NCBI GenBank assembly: GCA_950022295.1
Contig: OX465597.1
Coordinates: 256,185,016-256,249,015 of the forward strand
Reading direction: 5' to 3'
Origin: Bromus sterilis
Taxonomy: Eukaryota > Streptophyta > Magnoliopsida > Poales > Poaceae
Length of the DNA: 64,000 bases
Shown: in pieces, positions 31,250-43,693 of the stretch
Layout: every line of letters starts with the position of its first letter
Numbering within the stretch: position 1 is the first letter of the stretch
Made by a program: the position numbers and the translations under genes
Notes under the pieces: generated by a model
The model's input: only the letters and a program-made list of their open reading frames with translations
Told to the model about the DNA's origin: nothing
The model's database searches: none

Positions 31250-32675
31250 TTCATTGAGTTCATGAGTCAGTTTTATTCCTGACATGAAATGTTTTCTCGG
31301 AGTGTATGAGAGCTGACAACTTATGATAGTGTATGTATCTGTAGCCCCCTGAGTCGATTCAGAATAGTTTAGTATCTGTTAATCGAATCATAGGACAGAT
31401 CGACTTGTAGCCCCATGAGATGGTATGGTCATGTTTACTTGCCGTACCGGGTCATCAAAGAAGAATTTGTGTTTATGAAAATTGCTTGGAAGTAGTGTAG
31501 CCCCCAAGTGTCGGGTTGTCTTGCCTGCAACAACCTGGGACTTACAATTTCTTGCATATTTTCTAACGAATATTTTGAAGTGTTACTCCCCAAGAGTTGG
31601 TATACTCAGCTTGGTGATGTACCGAGTCTTCTTTTGAGAAGAAACCTTGAAGTGTAGTCCCCATGAGTCGGTGTGTGCATCTGTGTGTAGTGCTGAGTCA
31701 CATACGTCTATCTTTGAATCTGCCAAGTCACATAGATATGACACGATGGGTTTTATTCCCAGCTTCCAAATAAGTCGACGAGGGCCGGTTCGACGAATGT
31801 CGATATTCATATGTATGGCGAGAGTCGTCGCGACCGAAGTCGACTTTATATGTGAAGAAGATGCAATGAAAAAGTTGTATTCCCCATGAGTCGATATGAG
31901 CATATTTTGTGTTATACCGAGTCATAGAGAATTTTTTGAACTATAGTCCCCATGAGTCAGTATGAGCATCTTTTGTGCCATACCGAGTCACACGGGTTAA
32001 TCCTCAAAATATATCTTTTGGATGAAAAATGAAAAGGATATGTGATGATGCTAATGTATGCAAAAAGCAAATATAAAGGCTCATATAGAAGTCAACTCTG
32101 GATTCATCTTTTCCTCACCTTCTCTTTTTTCAGAAGAATTTTGGGTTATCCATGAGTCGGAACTCCTCTGTATGCCATCTCATATTGATCAGCGTTTTTC
32201 CGTTTTCTTTAAAACTTCTTCTTGAGAGTTTTTAGCCGGGTTTCGCGTATTTAGATCGTATGAGCATAAGCTATACAGGCCAAGGCTTGTTTTGCCAGTT
32301 CATGTATATGCCAGGATTTCTTCGGATAAGAGTCGATGAGTGACATCGAGCCCCCCAACTGCCCCTGAATAAGCTTATACACTATTATTTTTACATATAT
32401 ATGCCGAGTTTTCGGATAAAGAGTCAATGATTGTCATCGAACTCCCCGATTCCCCTGAATATGCAATATACATGCTCAGTACCAATATAGGGGTAGATCA
32501 AGCCCCTAGTTCTCTGAGATATAATAATGCAATGTATGCAAATATATGATGCAAAAAATAAATGACATGAAACAAAAAGTAAAGTGGAGTCGATATGGCG
32601 AGAGCCGTTGCGACGGAAGTTGACTTAGTTATATGTGGCGAGGGCCAGCGCGACAGAAGTCAACTTATGTATATT
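31250..32675 (-). repeat. Repeat-rich 3' region of the Tat element
   Basis: No gene is seen. Three dispersed repeat types occur: (i) ccccatgagtcggtatgagc ... ataccgagtca, about six copies between 31400 and 32000; (ii) tggcgagagccg-cgcgac-gaagtcgactt, at 31815, 32592 and 32632, continuing after the N insertion at 42047 and 42090; (iii) a ~110-base pair at about 32310-32460 (cggataagagtcgatgagtg-catcga ... cccctgaat). Such 3' regions are typical of the lineage. Confidence 0.75.
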
Positions 32676-35600
32676 TGTAACATCCCAAAATTCTTCGAAT
32701 TTTGGAATGTTAATAAATTAAATAGATAATGATTGTTTGCTTGATGTGTTTGATTTTCTGAGATTTAAAACTTTTGGAGTTTACTGAATATTAAAACGAG
32801 AGGGAATAAAATGACTTTCCCTAATATTCACCGTTGGTGTTTTGGAATTTATTATTTAAAAACAAAACCAACAAAATAAAATGAGAGAAGGTAATATGAC
32901 TCCTTCAACATTTTAAAAGTTTGGAAAATGTTTTAAATCTTTATTGGAATTATTTTAAATATTCAAAACATTTTTCAACACATGGCAGTTCGCTGGAGAG
33001 GATATAAAAGGACTTATCCCCATTTTTAATTCGTTGAAAAATAGTTTAAAATATTTTTGGGATACTTTTTAGTTTTACTTTGGAGTTATCAATATTTTTT
33101 CTAAAATTATTTTTGGAATTTATTTATGCTCTGGAAAAGTTTTTAAATCAATTTTCGGAGTTTTCGGTATTTTTAAAATGCCAGAAAAGTATTTAAAAAT
33201 ATTTAAAAATAAGTTGTAAAGTTTTTATTTTATTTTATTATTTTGGTCAAGCCAAAAATTCAATTTTATTATTTTAAAAATATTGGCGAAGACGGAATTT
33301 TAAAATAAATTTCTGTGATTTTTCTAATATTGTTTTGGGCCTAACGGGCCTGCTCTGTTTTTTTTCCCAGCAGACCGAATTCGTTTTTATTTCGAATTTA
33401 AAAAGAAGAGTATTAGGGGCTGGCTATAAAAAGCCCCGATTAGGGCTAAATTTATTTTCTTTAGCGTTTTTAGGGTTAGCTCTAAACAAATCCGCGGGAC
33501 CCGCCGCCGCCGACGTCATCGCCGGATTTTTCGTCGGAGCATCGCCGGAGTGTGCTTTTGCGTTTTTTCGAGGTAATCTTCGCGAGTTCGCCGGAGTTGC
33601 CCCCTAGCCACCGCGCCGCCACCGCCGCTGCTCGCTGGCCGAGCCGGCCGCCGCCCGCGTCGTGGCTGCGAGCTCCACCCAAGCCGCGCCCCTGGCCGAG
33701 CCCGGAGCTCTCGGAGCCGGAGCGCCCCTGGCCGAGCCCGGAGCTCATGGCCGAGCCATGGCTGCCCTGTGAGCCCATGACGTGAGGAGGAAGAAGATAG
33801 AAAAAAAAGTTAGAAAAAACGTTTCGAAAAAAAAACAGATCTGGATCCAAACCGCGCAGGGACCCGATCGCGTTTTTCGTAAATTTTTTTTATGTACAGG
33901 TCCTTTTTACAGTAGAACCCCCGGTACCCCCGTTTTTCACCTGAAACCGTTTTCGCGACTACTCTTTAACCGTAGCTCGGAATCGAGTGATTCCACTTGC
34001 GTTGCGACCGTGTAGAAATTCTCTAGCTAGTAGACCTAGTGTTACAGAAGTTTGAAGTTTTTAAATTTGGATCCCAAGCTGACCCAACTTTGAACTTCCG
34101 GGAGCCGTAACTTTTTACCGGTGCACCCGTTGGCGCCGTTTCTTTTTGCGTTGGATCACTCGTTCCATGTACTTTCTGTTTATATCATGTGTACACAAAA
34201 ATTCACAAGTCTATTGATCTGTTCAAATTCAAATTCAATTCCATGTTGCAATTGTTATGACCTGTGTTGTAGTATTCCGTTTCACGTGATTCTTTTTGCA
34301 TATTGGATCATATGAGACAACTTATCGGCAATATCCACATACCATTCATATTTCTATGATCTTTACTTTGATTTCATAATGCCTTGATCATATTTTTTGT
34401 ATCGACAAATCTTTATCCGTTGACTCTCTCGAGTTCACGTTCCACCGATCACCTTCGAGCACATCCACACCTTTGCACTTCAAAACCTTTTTGTTTTGTT
34501 GCTAAAACTATAGTGATTGTTCTGTTGATCTTATGTTTTGTCCTTGTGGTGTGATTGCTTATTGAGTTCTTTCGTTGACGATAGATTGCTCGGAGTGTGA
34601 CGAGTAGAGTTGACTGGAACGTGAGAGCGAAGATCTTCATCGAATGTATAAGGCAAGTGATGCTTTGACCATACTCATACCTATATTTTCTATATGCATT
34701 ATGTTAGGAAATATCACTCTATTGCATGATAGGTAGTTTATTATTATGTTGCTGCAAAACCAGTTAGGATAGCGACATGTCTTGACTTGTCTACTGTAGA
34801 TCAACCTAGCCGTGTTGTTACTTCATTGCTATGCTTTGTAGACGAGGTTGGGTTGTGAGAATTCATGGAGTGCATGTGAGCTATTTAATAAACTGTGTAG
34901 CAACTTTATAATAAATAGAAAACACTTCTGGACGGGCGGGTTGCATCCCGGTAGTTGTGGCTCGGTTGAGGACAGTGCCGGGGTTAAATGCACCCAATGG
35001 TTGTTTTGGTGGTGAACCGGGTGCGTCATGGTGTCTACCCTCTCACGCAGTGGGCGTCGTCCAGGCTCAAAAAGATCAGACATGCAATATTACTAGTAGC
35101 TTCCGTGTACAGCCACTTGCTATATGGGCTCTGGCTTAGATGAGTAAGTTGTGGGGAACCTGGCCCTGGTAGCTAGCTGATGTAGATGGGTGTTTAGGTG
35201 TACCGGCTACCAAAGGGTGGAGGCAACCTCTTCAGAAAGTCTTTGTCTCAATCTTCGGATTGAGTCCAGTGGGGAACGTGTACAACCCTTGCAGAGCGTA
35301 TAAACTGATCATGATTAGCCGTGTCCACGGTTACGGACGAACTTTGAGCAACTAGTCAGTACTGTTGATGAATGATCTTGACAGATGAACACTTAATAAT
35401 AATTTGGTTGGGACAAGAGTAGCATGGGTTGCTGTGTGTTTCATGTAGAACTCAACTTAAAATTTTGACTAGTTTAGTTCAGGAGAAAATTGGCTTTCTG
35501 CAAAACTAAACCATAAGCCTTTCCTTTGACTTACCTTGCATGTAGTTGTAGGTCCTTTATATAAACTTTTCCGTGTCACTTGCCGTACAAATCAGATGTA

Positions 35601-35932
35601 CTGTCCCGTTGTCGGGCTGTAACCTTCGGTGTTGCAGGTTTTTCAGACGATCAGTAAGGTGCGTTTAGGGGTTGCGAGTCTACACTCAGCATGTTCGCAT
35701 GTGGTTGTTGATGGACTCCACGTTACTTGCGTTTGCTTCCGCTATATTTATATTGAATAAGCTAGTATTGAGCTATGCAACTTGTTATTTATTTACTCTG
35801 GATCATACGTTGTAATAAAGATGCACTTGTACTTTGATATACATCTATGATACTGTGTGTGCCAGCGAGTTCGATCCAGGGACTGGCACTTGAGCACAGA
35901 GACTTCAATTCGGTGTGAATTGGGTCGTTACA
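32676..35932 (+). repeat. 5' LTR of N
   Basis: TGTAACATCCC at the start and gggtcgttaca at the end. AT-rich first 800 bases, TATA-like tataaaaa at 33425, then the GC-rich block ccgccgccgacgtcatcgcc (33500-33790), which is the probable transcribed leader. Open frames such as 33482-33850 fall in this block and are GC artefacts. Confidence 0.92.
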
Positions 35933-35934
35933 GA

Positions 35935-35948
35935 TGGTATCAGAGCGG
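35935..35948 (+). other. Primer binding site of N
   Basis: tggtatcagagcgg, two bases after the LTR: complementary to the 3' end of initiator tRNA-Met, the usual primer of plant chromoviruses. Confidence 0.9.
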
Positions 35949-36545
35949 TGTGTAGACTGTAGGTTCGTGACCCTAGAAAGTGGATAGATAAGCCATAGGA
36001 ACAAAAAATATTTTGTCAGTCTTTGATTACTTACTCTCTTACTAGTATTCCTCATCTATTATTCATCTTCTAAATCTTCTCATCTTATTTTACTATGAAT
36101 ACCCCTTCGAGTTGCTCATGCCCCTGAAGACAAGACATTTGAGAAGAACAGCATCAACCTCGGGGATCAATTGGAGTTAGGATTAGCGGAACTAGAAGGT
36201 ATAACCTACGGTGATTAATAAGTTTGACACTGTGAGAGGAACCTTTAAGATTAGCTTAGCTGAGAAGGATAAAGCTTAGAATCAGACCACCACCTTTTAT
36301 GTGAAGTTAGATGAACGAATTTTCGCGTAGCATGATGAGATCGTATGTCTTGCACATATGAGCTTACCCTAGGAATTGTTTGTGTGTTTTGACTGTAGTG
36401 ACTGTATTGTTTGTTGTTATGTGTTACTGTCGAACATAGGTGGTTTGCCTCTTTTTGTTTGAGTGCATATGCTTGGTGCTATCTCTAGTTGTTTTCTTGT
36501 CGGTGTTATAGTTTTGCCCTAACCCTTGTCGTATGGCCTTAATAG

Positions 36546-37178
36546 ATGGAGTATGAAGTAGGACTCGCCTTTTCTGGGGCGATGTCGAGACTGAAGGTGG
36601 AGCAGTGGATTCGTAATATGGAGGAACACACGAAGATAAACAAGGTTGGAAGTGAGCACATGGTCCCCTATGCTGTTAAGTACTTTGTAGAAGAAGCTGC
36701 TACTTGGTGGAGAATGCACCAAGCGATTGACGAATCACGAAGGAAAATTACATGGAAGGAGTTCACAAAGATTTTGTTGGGATCCCGCCTCGTCACCCCG
36801 ACGCAAAGGATGGTAAACCTTAAGAGGCACCATGCCTGCAAAATTTGCGGAGAAACAGGACACTCCTATGAAGGACACCAAGATGGATGTCCCCATTGTG
36901 AGGAAATCCACTCGGGTGAAGAATGCCCCACTACACAAGTCACATGTTTTACGTGTGAAGGAACTGATCATTACCCCGCTCAGTGTCAATTTTTCATCAT
37001 GACACAACAAGTGGTTCAACATCAAAAAGAAGGAATGGAGAAAATTATCCAAGAATTCAGGGAAGCACCCGTGAGGAAGAAAAAGAAGGACATTAGCCAA
37101 ATTGAGTGCTATCGGTGCAGGAACATGGGACACTACAGCAATATGTGTCCCGAATTGAAGAGAAAGAAGAAGAGGTAA
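36546..37178 (+). CDS. Gag-like protein of N with zinc knuckles
   Basis: 210 residues, one open frame. The N-terminal ~90 residues are a shortened retrotransposon-gag fold (FSGAMSRLKVEQWIRNMEE, YAVKYFVEEAATWWRMHQ, ITWKEFTKIL). Then come four Cys/His clusters: CKICGETGHSYEGHQDGC (irregular spacing), CPHCEEIHSGEEC (C-x2-C-x3-H-x4-C), and two perfect C-x2-C-x4-H-x4-C knuckles, CFTCEGTDHYPAQC and CYRCRNMGHYSNMC. The end is basic (ELKRKKKR). Zinc knuckles bind RNA, so it may package the element transcript. It lacks the central part of a normal gag (about 300 residues), so it may be a deletion product. 37179-38766 shows no further coding. Confidence 0.75.
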   Translation: MEYEVGLAFSGAMSRLKVEQWIRNMEEHTKINKVGSEHMVPYAVKYFVEEAATWWRMHQAIDESRRKITWKEFTKILLGSRLVTPTQRMVNLKRHHACKICGETGHSYEGHQDGCPHCEEIHSGEECPTTQVTCFTCEGTDHYPAQCQFFIMTQQVVQHQKEGMEKIIQEFREAPVRKKKKDISQIECYRCRNMGHYSNMCPELKRKKKR

Positions 37179-38766
37179 ACATGGGAGCAAAGACGTTGAC
37201 ATATTGAAGCTTATGTTTTGCAATTGGAGAATAGAATTTTCGTGGTGTGCACTAAGTGTACGGTGGTACTTTTTAATGATAGTTGGAGATGTGTATCGAT
37301 GCGTGTTTGCTGTGGATTGACTAGATGTTTTATGTCATGATTGTTTTGTTAAGTTTTGTCTTGTACCCTGTGACCCTGTTATGTCTTTTTTTGATGGATG
37401 TTGTGTGTGGCCCTTTGTGTTTCTTCTATGCGAGTAGAATAAGTTTGCGTTTCATTAGATCCTTATCTATTTAGTATGCTTCAAGACTAAAGAAGACACA
37501 ACCAAAAGAAGAATAACTTGACGAGTGACTCAACGATGTGAAGATTTCTCGACGATATGAAGATTGTTTCGACATTTCAAAACTGAAGCTACCAGCATTG
37601 AAGACTTGAAGACCTGGAAGATTCAAGTTTCTACCGTTAGATCGTTCCGTGAGCTGTCATTTCTTGTTTTACCGACAGTGACACATCAAAACTTATGTTT
37701 CAAAACTAGTGTGATGTTTGTATGGGTATCTCTCGCTATCTCTCTCTACCTCGCTATCTGCATTCTGTTCCCTCTCACCTCAAACCCTACACTAAAGAAG
37801 CTACTACAATGGCTGCTAATGCAAAGACGAGGATAGAGATGGATGCAAGTTAATGCGGACTTCAAAGTTAACCTCTTGTGCCCGGATCTTACAACAAGAG
37901 AGCACAATCTTGCTGAAGGAAGAACTCTGGAGGAAGCTGTAGTCCACAAGTACACGTTTTATAACAGTTTGCGCAGACCTGAGTGTTGAGGAAACGATAG
38001 ATCTTTTTCTTGGCTTGCAGAACCATGGATTTATCTGAACCCAGTTCAAGATAAGGAGGACTTCTTAAATGCTTGTGAGGATTATCGAGTGTTAGATTGC
38101 GAGATTCGATAAACCATATACAAGGTAATGATTTGGGTGCGTAATGGATTGGCCCCCATGACGACTACCCTTATTATTCGCTCTTGCTATGCGGGATTGT
38201 AAATCTTGAGTGACTTACCTATGTTTGAGAGACGACGATGTTAAGCCTGAACCATAGAATGGTACGATGTGTGACCCTGTAGGAGATTTCCGTTTGTATT
38301 ATACGGTGAGTATAGACCAAGACCTTTTTCTGCAGGTATCCCGTAGAAATATTCTTGATGACCACCATTAGAAAATCGATAGTTGCTTACTATGGGCGTC
38401 TGACCTGTCAGCCATGAAGTCTCAGTACTTGGAAGACCACTCTCTGGCTAAGGAATGGAAACCTCAAAGGAGGAATTCGTGAAACCTCGAAGACCGAAGG
38501 TGAAACCTGTACGGAGACTGTCATCGATGGATTAAGATACTGGAAGCCCACACTTGTGATGAAGAATTCAATGCCCCAACGGAGTATGAAGATTATGTGT
38601 GAGGAGCTCGCTGAGGGAGAAAGATTTTGAAGACCAAGTCGCATTCCTTTTAAGGGTGGTAGCACCCTGGACCGACGGAGGATCGATTGACTGACCCGAA
38701 CCCTAATCTTTCTCTTTCTAGCCTTCTCGAATCTCGAGGACGAGATTCCTTTTAATGGTGGTACTG
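37179..38766 (+). other. Non-coding interior of N with polypurine-like end
   Basis: No frame longer than about 120 residues and no family motif. It ends with ctcgaggacgagattccttt, taatggtggtact, directly before the 3' LTR. gaggacgag followed by a ggtgg tract is what chromoviruses have before their 3' LTR, so this is the plus-strand primer region. A similar aaccgaggacgag-like word is absent elsewhere in N. Confidence 0.6.
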
Positions 38767-41700
38767 TGTAACATCCCAAAAAATTTCGAATTTTGGAATG
38801 TTAATAAATTAAATAGATAATGATTGTTTGCTTGATGTGTTTGATTTTCTTTGGGATTTAAAACTTTTGGAGTTTACTGAATATTAAAACGAGAGGGAAT
38901 AAAATGACTTTCCCTAATATTCACCGTTGGTGTTTTGGAATTTATTATTTAAAAACCAAACCAACAAAATAAAATGAGAGAAGGTAATATGACTCCTTCA
39001 ACATTTTAAAAGTTTGGAAAATGTTTTAAATCTTTATTGGAATTATTTTAAATATTCAAAACATTTTTCAACACATGGCAGTTCACTAGAGAGGATATAA
39101 AAGGACTTATCCCCATTTTTAATTCGTAGAAAAATAGTTTAAAATATTTTTGGGAGACTTTTTAGTTTTACTTTGGAGTTATCAATATTTTTCTAAAATT
39201 ATTTTTGGAATTTATTTATGCCCTGGAAAAGTTTTTAAATCAATTTTCGGAGTTTTCGGTATTTTTAACATGCCAGAAAAGTATTTAAAAATATTTAAAA
39301 ATAAGTTGTAAAGTTTTTATTTTATTTTATTATTTTGGTCAAGCCAAAAATTCAATTTTACTATTTTAAAAATATTGGCGAAGACGGAATTTTAAAATAA
39401 ATTTCCGTGATTTTTCTAATATTGTTTTGGGCCTAACGGGCCTGCTCTGTTTTTTTTTCCAGCAGACCGAATTTGTTTTTATTTCGGATTTAAAAAAAAG
39501 AGTATTAGGGGCTGGCTATAAATAGCCCCGATTAGGGCTAAATTTATTTTCTTTAGCGTTTTTAGGGTTAGCTCTAAACAAATCCGCGGGACCCGCCGCC
39601 GCCGACGTCATCGCCGGATTTTTCGCCGGAGCATCGTCGGAGTGTGCTTTTGCGTTTTTTCGAAGTAATCTTCGCGAGTTCGCCGGAGTTGCGCCCTAGC
39701 CACTGCGCCGCCACCGCCGCTGCTCGCTGGCCGAGCCGGCCGCCGCCCGCGTCGTGGCTGCGAGCACCACCCGAGCCGCGCCCGCGCTCCCCCGTGCGCC
39801 CCGCGCCGCGCGCCAGGCCGCCGCCGCCCGCCGCTCTCGGAGCCGGAGCGCCCCTGGCCGAGCCCGGAGCTCATGGCCGAGCTATGGCTGCCCTGTGAGC
39901 CCGTGGCGTGAGGAGGAAGAAGATAGAAAAAAAAGTTAGAAAAAAACGTTTCGAAAAAAAAAACAGATCTGGATCCAAACCGCCCAGGGACCCGATCGCG
40001 TTTTTCGTAAAAATTTTATTTATGTACGGGTCCTTTTTACAGTAGAACCCCCGGTACCCCCGTTTTTCACCTGAAACCGTTTTCGCGACTACTTTTTAAC
40101 CGTAGCTCGGAATCGAGTGATTCCAGTTGCGTTGCGACCGTGTAGAAATTCTCTAGCTAGTAGACCGTGTAGAATTTGGATCCCAAGCTGACCCAACTTT
40201 GAACTTCCGGCAGCCGTAACTTTTTACCGGTGCACCCGTTGGCGCCGTTTCTTTTTGCGTTGGATCACTCGTTCCATGTACTTTCTGTTTATATCATGTG
40301 TACACAAAAATTCACAAGTCTATTGATCTGTTCAAATTCAAATTCAATTCCATGTTGCAATTGCTATGACCTGTGTTGTAGTATTCTGTTTCACGTGATT
40401 CTTTTTGCATATTGGATCATATGAGACATCTTATCGGCAATATCCACATACCATTCATATTGCTATGATCTTTACTTTGATTTCATAATGCCTTGATCAT
40501 ATTATTTGTATCGACAACTCTTTATCCGTTGACTCTCTCGAGTTCACGTTCCACCGATCACCTTCGAGCACATCCACACCTTTGCACTTCAAAACCTTTT
40601 TGTTTTGTTGCTAAAACTTTAGTGATTGTTCTGTTGATCTTATGTTTTGTCCTTGTGGTGTGATTGCTTATTGAGTTCTTTCGTTGACGATAGATTGCTC
40701 GGAGTGTGACGAGTAGAGTTGACTGGAACGTGAGAGCGAAGATCTTCATCGAATGTATAAGGAAAGTGATGCTTTGACCATACTCATACCTATATTTTCT
40801 ATATGCATTATGTTAGGAAATATCACTCTATTGCATGATAGGTAGTTTATTATTATGTTGCTGCAACACCAGTTAGGATAGCCACATGTCTTGACTTGTG
40901 TACTGTAGATCAACCTAGCCGTGTTGTTACTTCATTGCTATGCTTTGTAGACGAGGTTGGGTTGTGAGAATTCATGGAGTGCATGTCAGCTATTTAATAA
41001 ACTGTGTAGCAACTTTATAATAAATAGAAATCACTTCTGGACGGGCGGGTTGCATCCCAGTAGTTGTGGCTCGGTTGAGGACAGTGCCGGGGTTAAATGC
41101 ACCCAATGGTTGTTTTGGTGGTGAACCGGGTGCGTCATGGTGTCTACCCTCTCACGCAGTGGGCGCCGTCCAGGCTCAAAAAGATCAGACATGCAATATT
41201 ACTAGTAGCTTCCGTGCACAGCCACTGGCTATATGGGCTCTGGCTTAGATGAGTAAGTTGTGGGGAACCTGGCCCTGGTAGCTAGCTGATGTAGATGTGT
41301 GGTTAGGTGTACCGGCTACCAAAGGGTGGAGGCAACCTCTTCAGAAAGTCTTTGTCTCAATCTTCGGGTTGAGTCCAGTGGGGAACGTGTACAACCTCTG
41401 CAGAGTGTATAAACTGATCATGATTAGCCGTGTCCACGGTTACGGACGAACTTTGAGCAACTAGTCAGTACTGTTGATGAATGATCTTGACAGATGAACA
41501 CTTAATAATAATTTGGTTGGGACAAGAGTAACATGGGTTGCTGTGTGTTTCATGTAGAACTCAACTTAAAATTTTGACTAGTTTAGTTCAGGAGAAAATT
41601 GGCTTTCTGCAAAACTAAACCATAAGCCTTTCCTTTGACTTACCTTGCATGTAGTTGTAGGTCCTTTATAGAAACTTTTCCGTGTCACTTGCCGTACAAA

Positions 41701-42041
41701 TCAGATGTACTGACCCGTTGTCGGGCTGTTACCTTCGGTGTTGCAGGTTTTTCAGACGATCAGTAAGGTGCGTTTAGGGGTTGCGAGTCTACACTCAGCA
41801 TGTTCGCATGTGGTTGTTGATGGACTCCACGTTACTCTCATTTTCTTCCGCTATATTTATATTGAATAAGCTAGTCTTGAGCTATGCAACTTGTTATTTA
41901 TTTACTCTGGATCATACGTTGTAATAAAGATGCACTTGTACTTTGATATACATCTATGATACTGTGTGTGCCAGTGAGTTCTATCCAGGCTCTGGCACTT
42001 GAGCACAGAGACTTGAATTCGGTGTGAATTGGGTCGTTACA
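38767..42041 (+). repeat. 3' LTR of N
   Basis: Nearly collinear with 32676-35932; differences by eye are about one or two per hundred bases. Two larger differences: the block 39780-39840 (gcgctcccccgtgcgccccg ...) replaces a duplicated ctggccgagcccggagctc of the 5' LTR, and about 20 bases after tagtagac (40165) are missing. TATA-like tataaata at 39517. Confidence 0.92.
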
Positions 42042-42155
42042 ATATTTTGATGGCGAAAGCCGGCACGACCAATGTAGGCTTATATATATTGTGGCGAAAA
42101 CCAGTGCGACGTATGTCGACTTTAGTGAAGCGTACAGTAATGTTCCTGTTTCTAA

Positions 42156-43610
42156 TCAAGTGTAATATGTACGGAGTTTTGCGATGTTCCACGGCCTGGG
42201 AGTCTCCTCCATGCTTGTGCGCGTGTCCTCTTTCTCCCGTATATCCACTAGGTAGTAGGATCCGTTGTTTAGGTTCTTGCTGACCACAAATGGTCCTTCC
42301 CAAGGAGAGGATAACTTGTGCATTCCATCTCTTTTCTGTATGAGTCGGAGCACCAAATCACCTTCCTGGAAAGTCCAAATTTTGATGCGACGGCTATGGT
42401 AGCGTCGTAGATCTTGTTGGTAGATAGCCAACTGAGCTGCAGCCAAATCTCGTTTTTCATCGGGAATATCCAAGGCGTCTTCTCTTGCTTTCTCATTTTC
42501 GGCTTCTACATAAGCAGTGAATCGAGGTGAGTCGTGACGTATGTCACTTGGGAGGACGGCTTCCGCTCCATAGACTAGGAAGAAGGGTGTATAGCCTGTC
42601 GACCTGTTGGGAGTCGTCCGGATACTCCATAATACTGAGGGTAACTCCTCCTCCCAGCAACCCGGCGTCCTTTTGAAAGGGACAATGATTCGGGGTTTGA
42701 TGCCTCGGAGCAACTCTTGGTTGGCTCACTCGGCTTGTCCGTTGGACTGTGGATGTGCCACTGATGCAAGGTCGAGCCGGATGTGCTCGTTCTGGCAGAA
42801 TCACTGCATAAACCCTTCTGATAGGTTAGAACCATTATTAGTGATGATGCTGTGGGGGTAGAAGAATCTGTATATAATATTTTTCAAGAATTTTAGTGTT
42901 GTCACATCGTCACATTTGCTGATCGGCTCTGCTTCGACCCATTTGGTGAATTTATCCACTGCCACTAAGATGTGAGTATTCTTGTTGGCCAACCTTTTGA
43001 AAGGTCCCACCATATCAAGTCCCCATACTGCAAAGGGCCAGGTAATAGGTATCATCCTGAGTTCTTGAGCCGGCACGTGACCTTGTTTTGCATAGCGCTA
43101 AGATCCATCACATTTCTTGACTATGTCCTCTGCATCCGCATGAGCTGTGAGCCAGTAGAAGCCGTGTCGAAAGGCTTTAGCTAAAAGCGAACGAGAGCCG
43201 ACATGGTGTCCGCAATCTCCAGAGTGTATTTCGTTGAGGATGGCTCTACCTTCTTCTGGTGAGACACATCTCTGAAAAACATCTGCGGCACTTCGCCGAT
43301 GTAACTCACCATTGATGAGTACAAAGGATTGGCTTCTCCTGACGATTTTTCTGGCCAACATCTCATCTTGAGGAAGTATTCCTCGAGTCTTGTAATGAAA
43401 GTAAGGTATGACCCATGAGGGTGTAGCATGAACTGCAGCAACCAAAGCCGGCTCTGGGTCCGGCTCTGCTATGTCTTGCTCTGTTGGTGGTTGTACAAAC
43501 GGCTTTGTTAGGACATCCAAGAATACGTTTGGAGGGACCGGCTTTCGCTGAGAGCCGAGTCGGGAGAGGGCATCTGCTGCTTCTTTTTCCCTGCGGTCCA
43601 CGTGATCCAC
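42156..43610 (-). pseudogene. Tat integrase (broken, catalytic Asp changed)
   Basis: The N-terminal part 43610-43098 has the zinc-binding H-H-C-C region (HSGDCGHHVGSRSLLAKAF ... DIVKKC). The core follows at 43076-42801 (VWGLDMVGPFKRL, VAVDKFTKWVEAEPI, IITNNGSNL). The C-terminal part 42713-42156 has RTTPNRSTGYTPFFLVYGAEAVLP and the WEGPFVV, YYLVDI chromatin-proximal fold. The second Asp of the D-D-E triad, normally in ITDNG, is Asn here. Stops at 43098, 42801 and near 42720 split the frame. Integrase inserts the cDNA copy into the genome; this copy could not. Confidence 0.9.
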
Positions 43611-43693
43611 CTGGTATCCAAAAAAATTTTGGCTTGTCTTTGCACTTCTCGTCTAGAAGCTGCCATTATGGGATTTTTGGAATCCCATTTTCC

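Larger units (their letters stand above)
32676..42041 (+). mobile_element. Gag-only Ty3/gypsy element N with 3.26-kb LTRs
   Basis: Complete element of 9366 bases with atatt duplicated at 32671-32675 and 42042-42046. The two LTRs (3257 and 3275 bases) make up 70% of it. The 2834-base interior has a primer site and one gag-like frame; no protease, RT, RNase H or integrase motif is visible. It must have moved using enzymes of another element. LTR start TGTAACATCCC and a Met primer site suggest a chromovirus partner. Confidence 0.92.

Noticed and set aside
33482..33850. 122-residue frame on the minus strand in the N 5' LTR
   Set aside because: Only partly kept in the 3' LTR and lies in the GC-rich leader block; chance frame.
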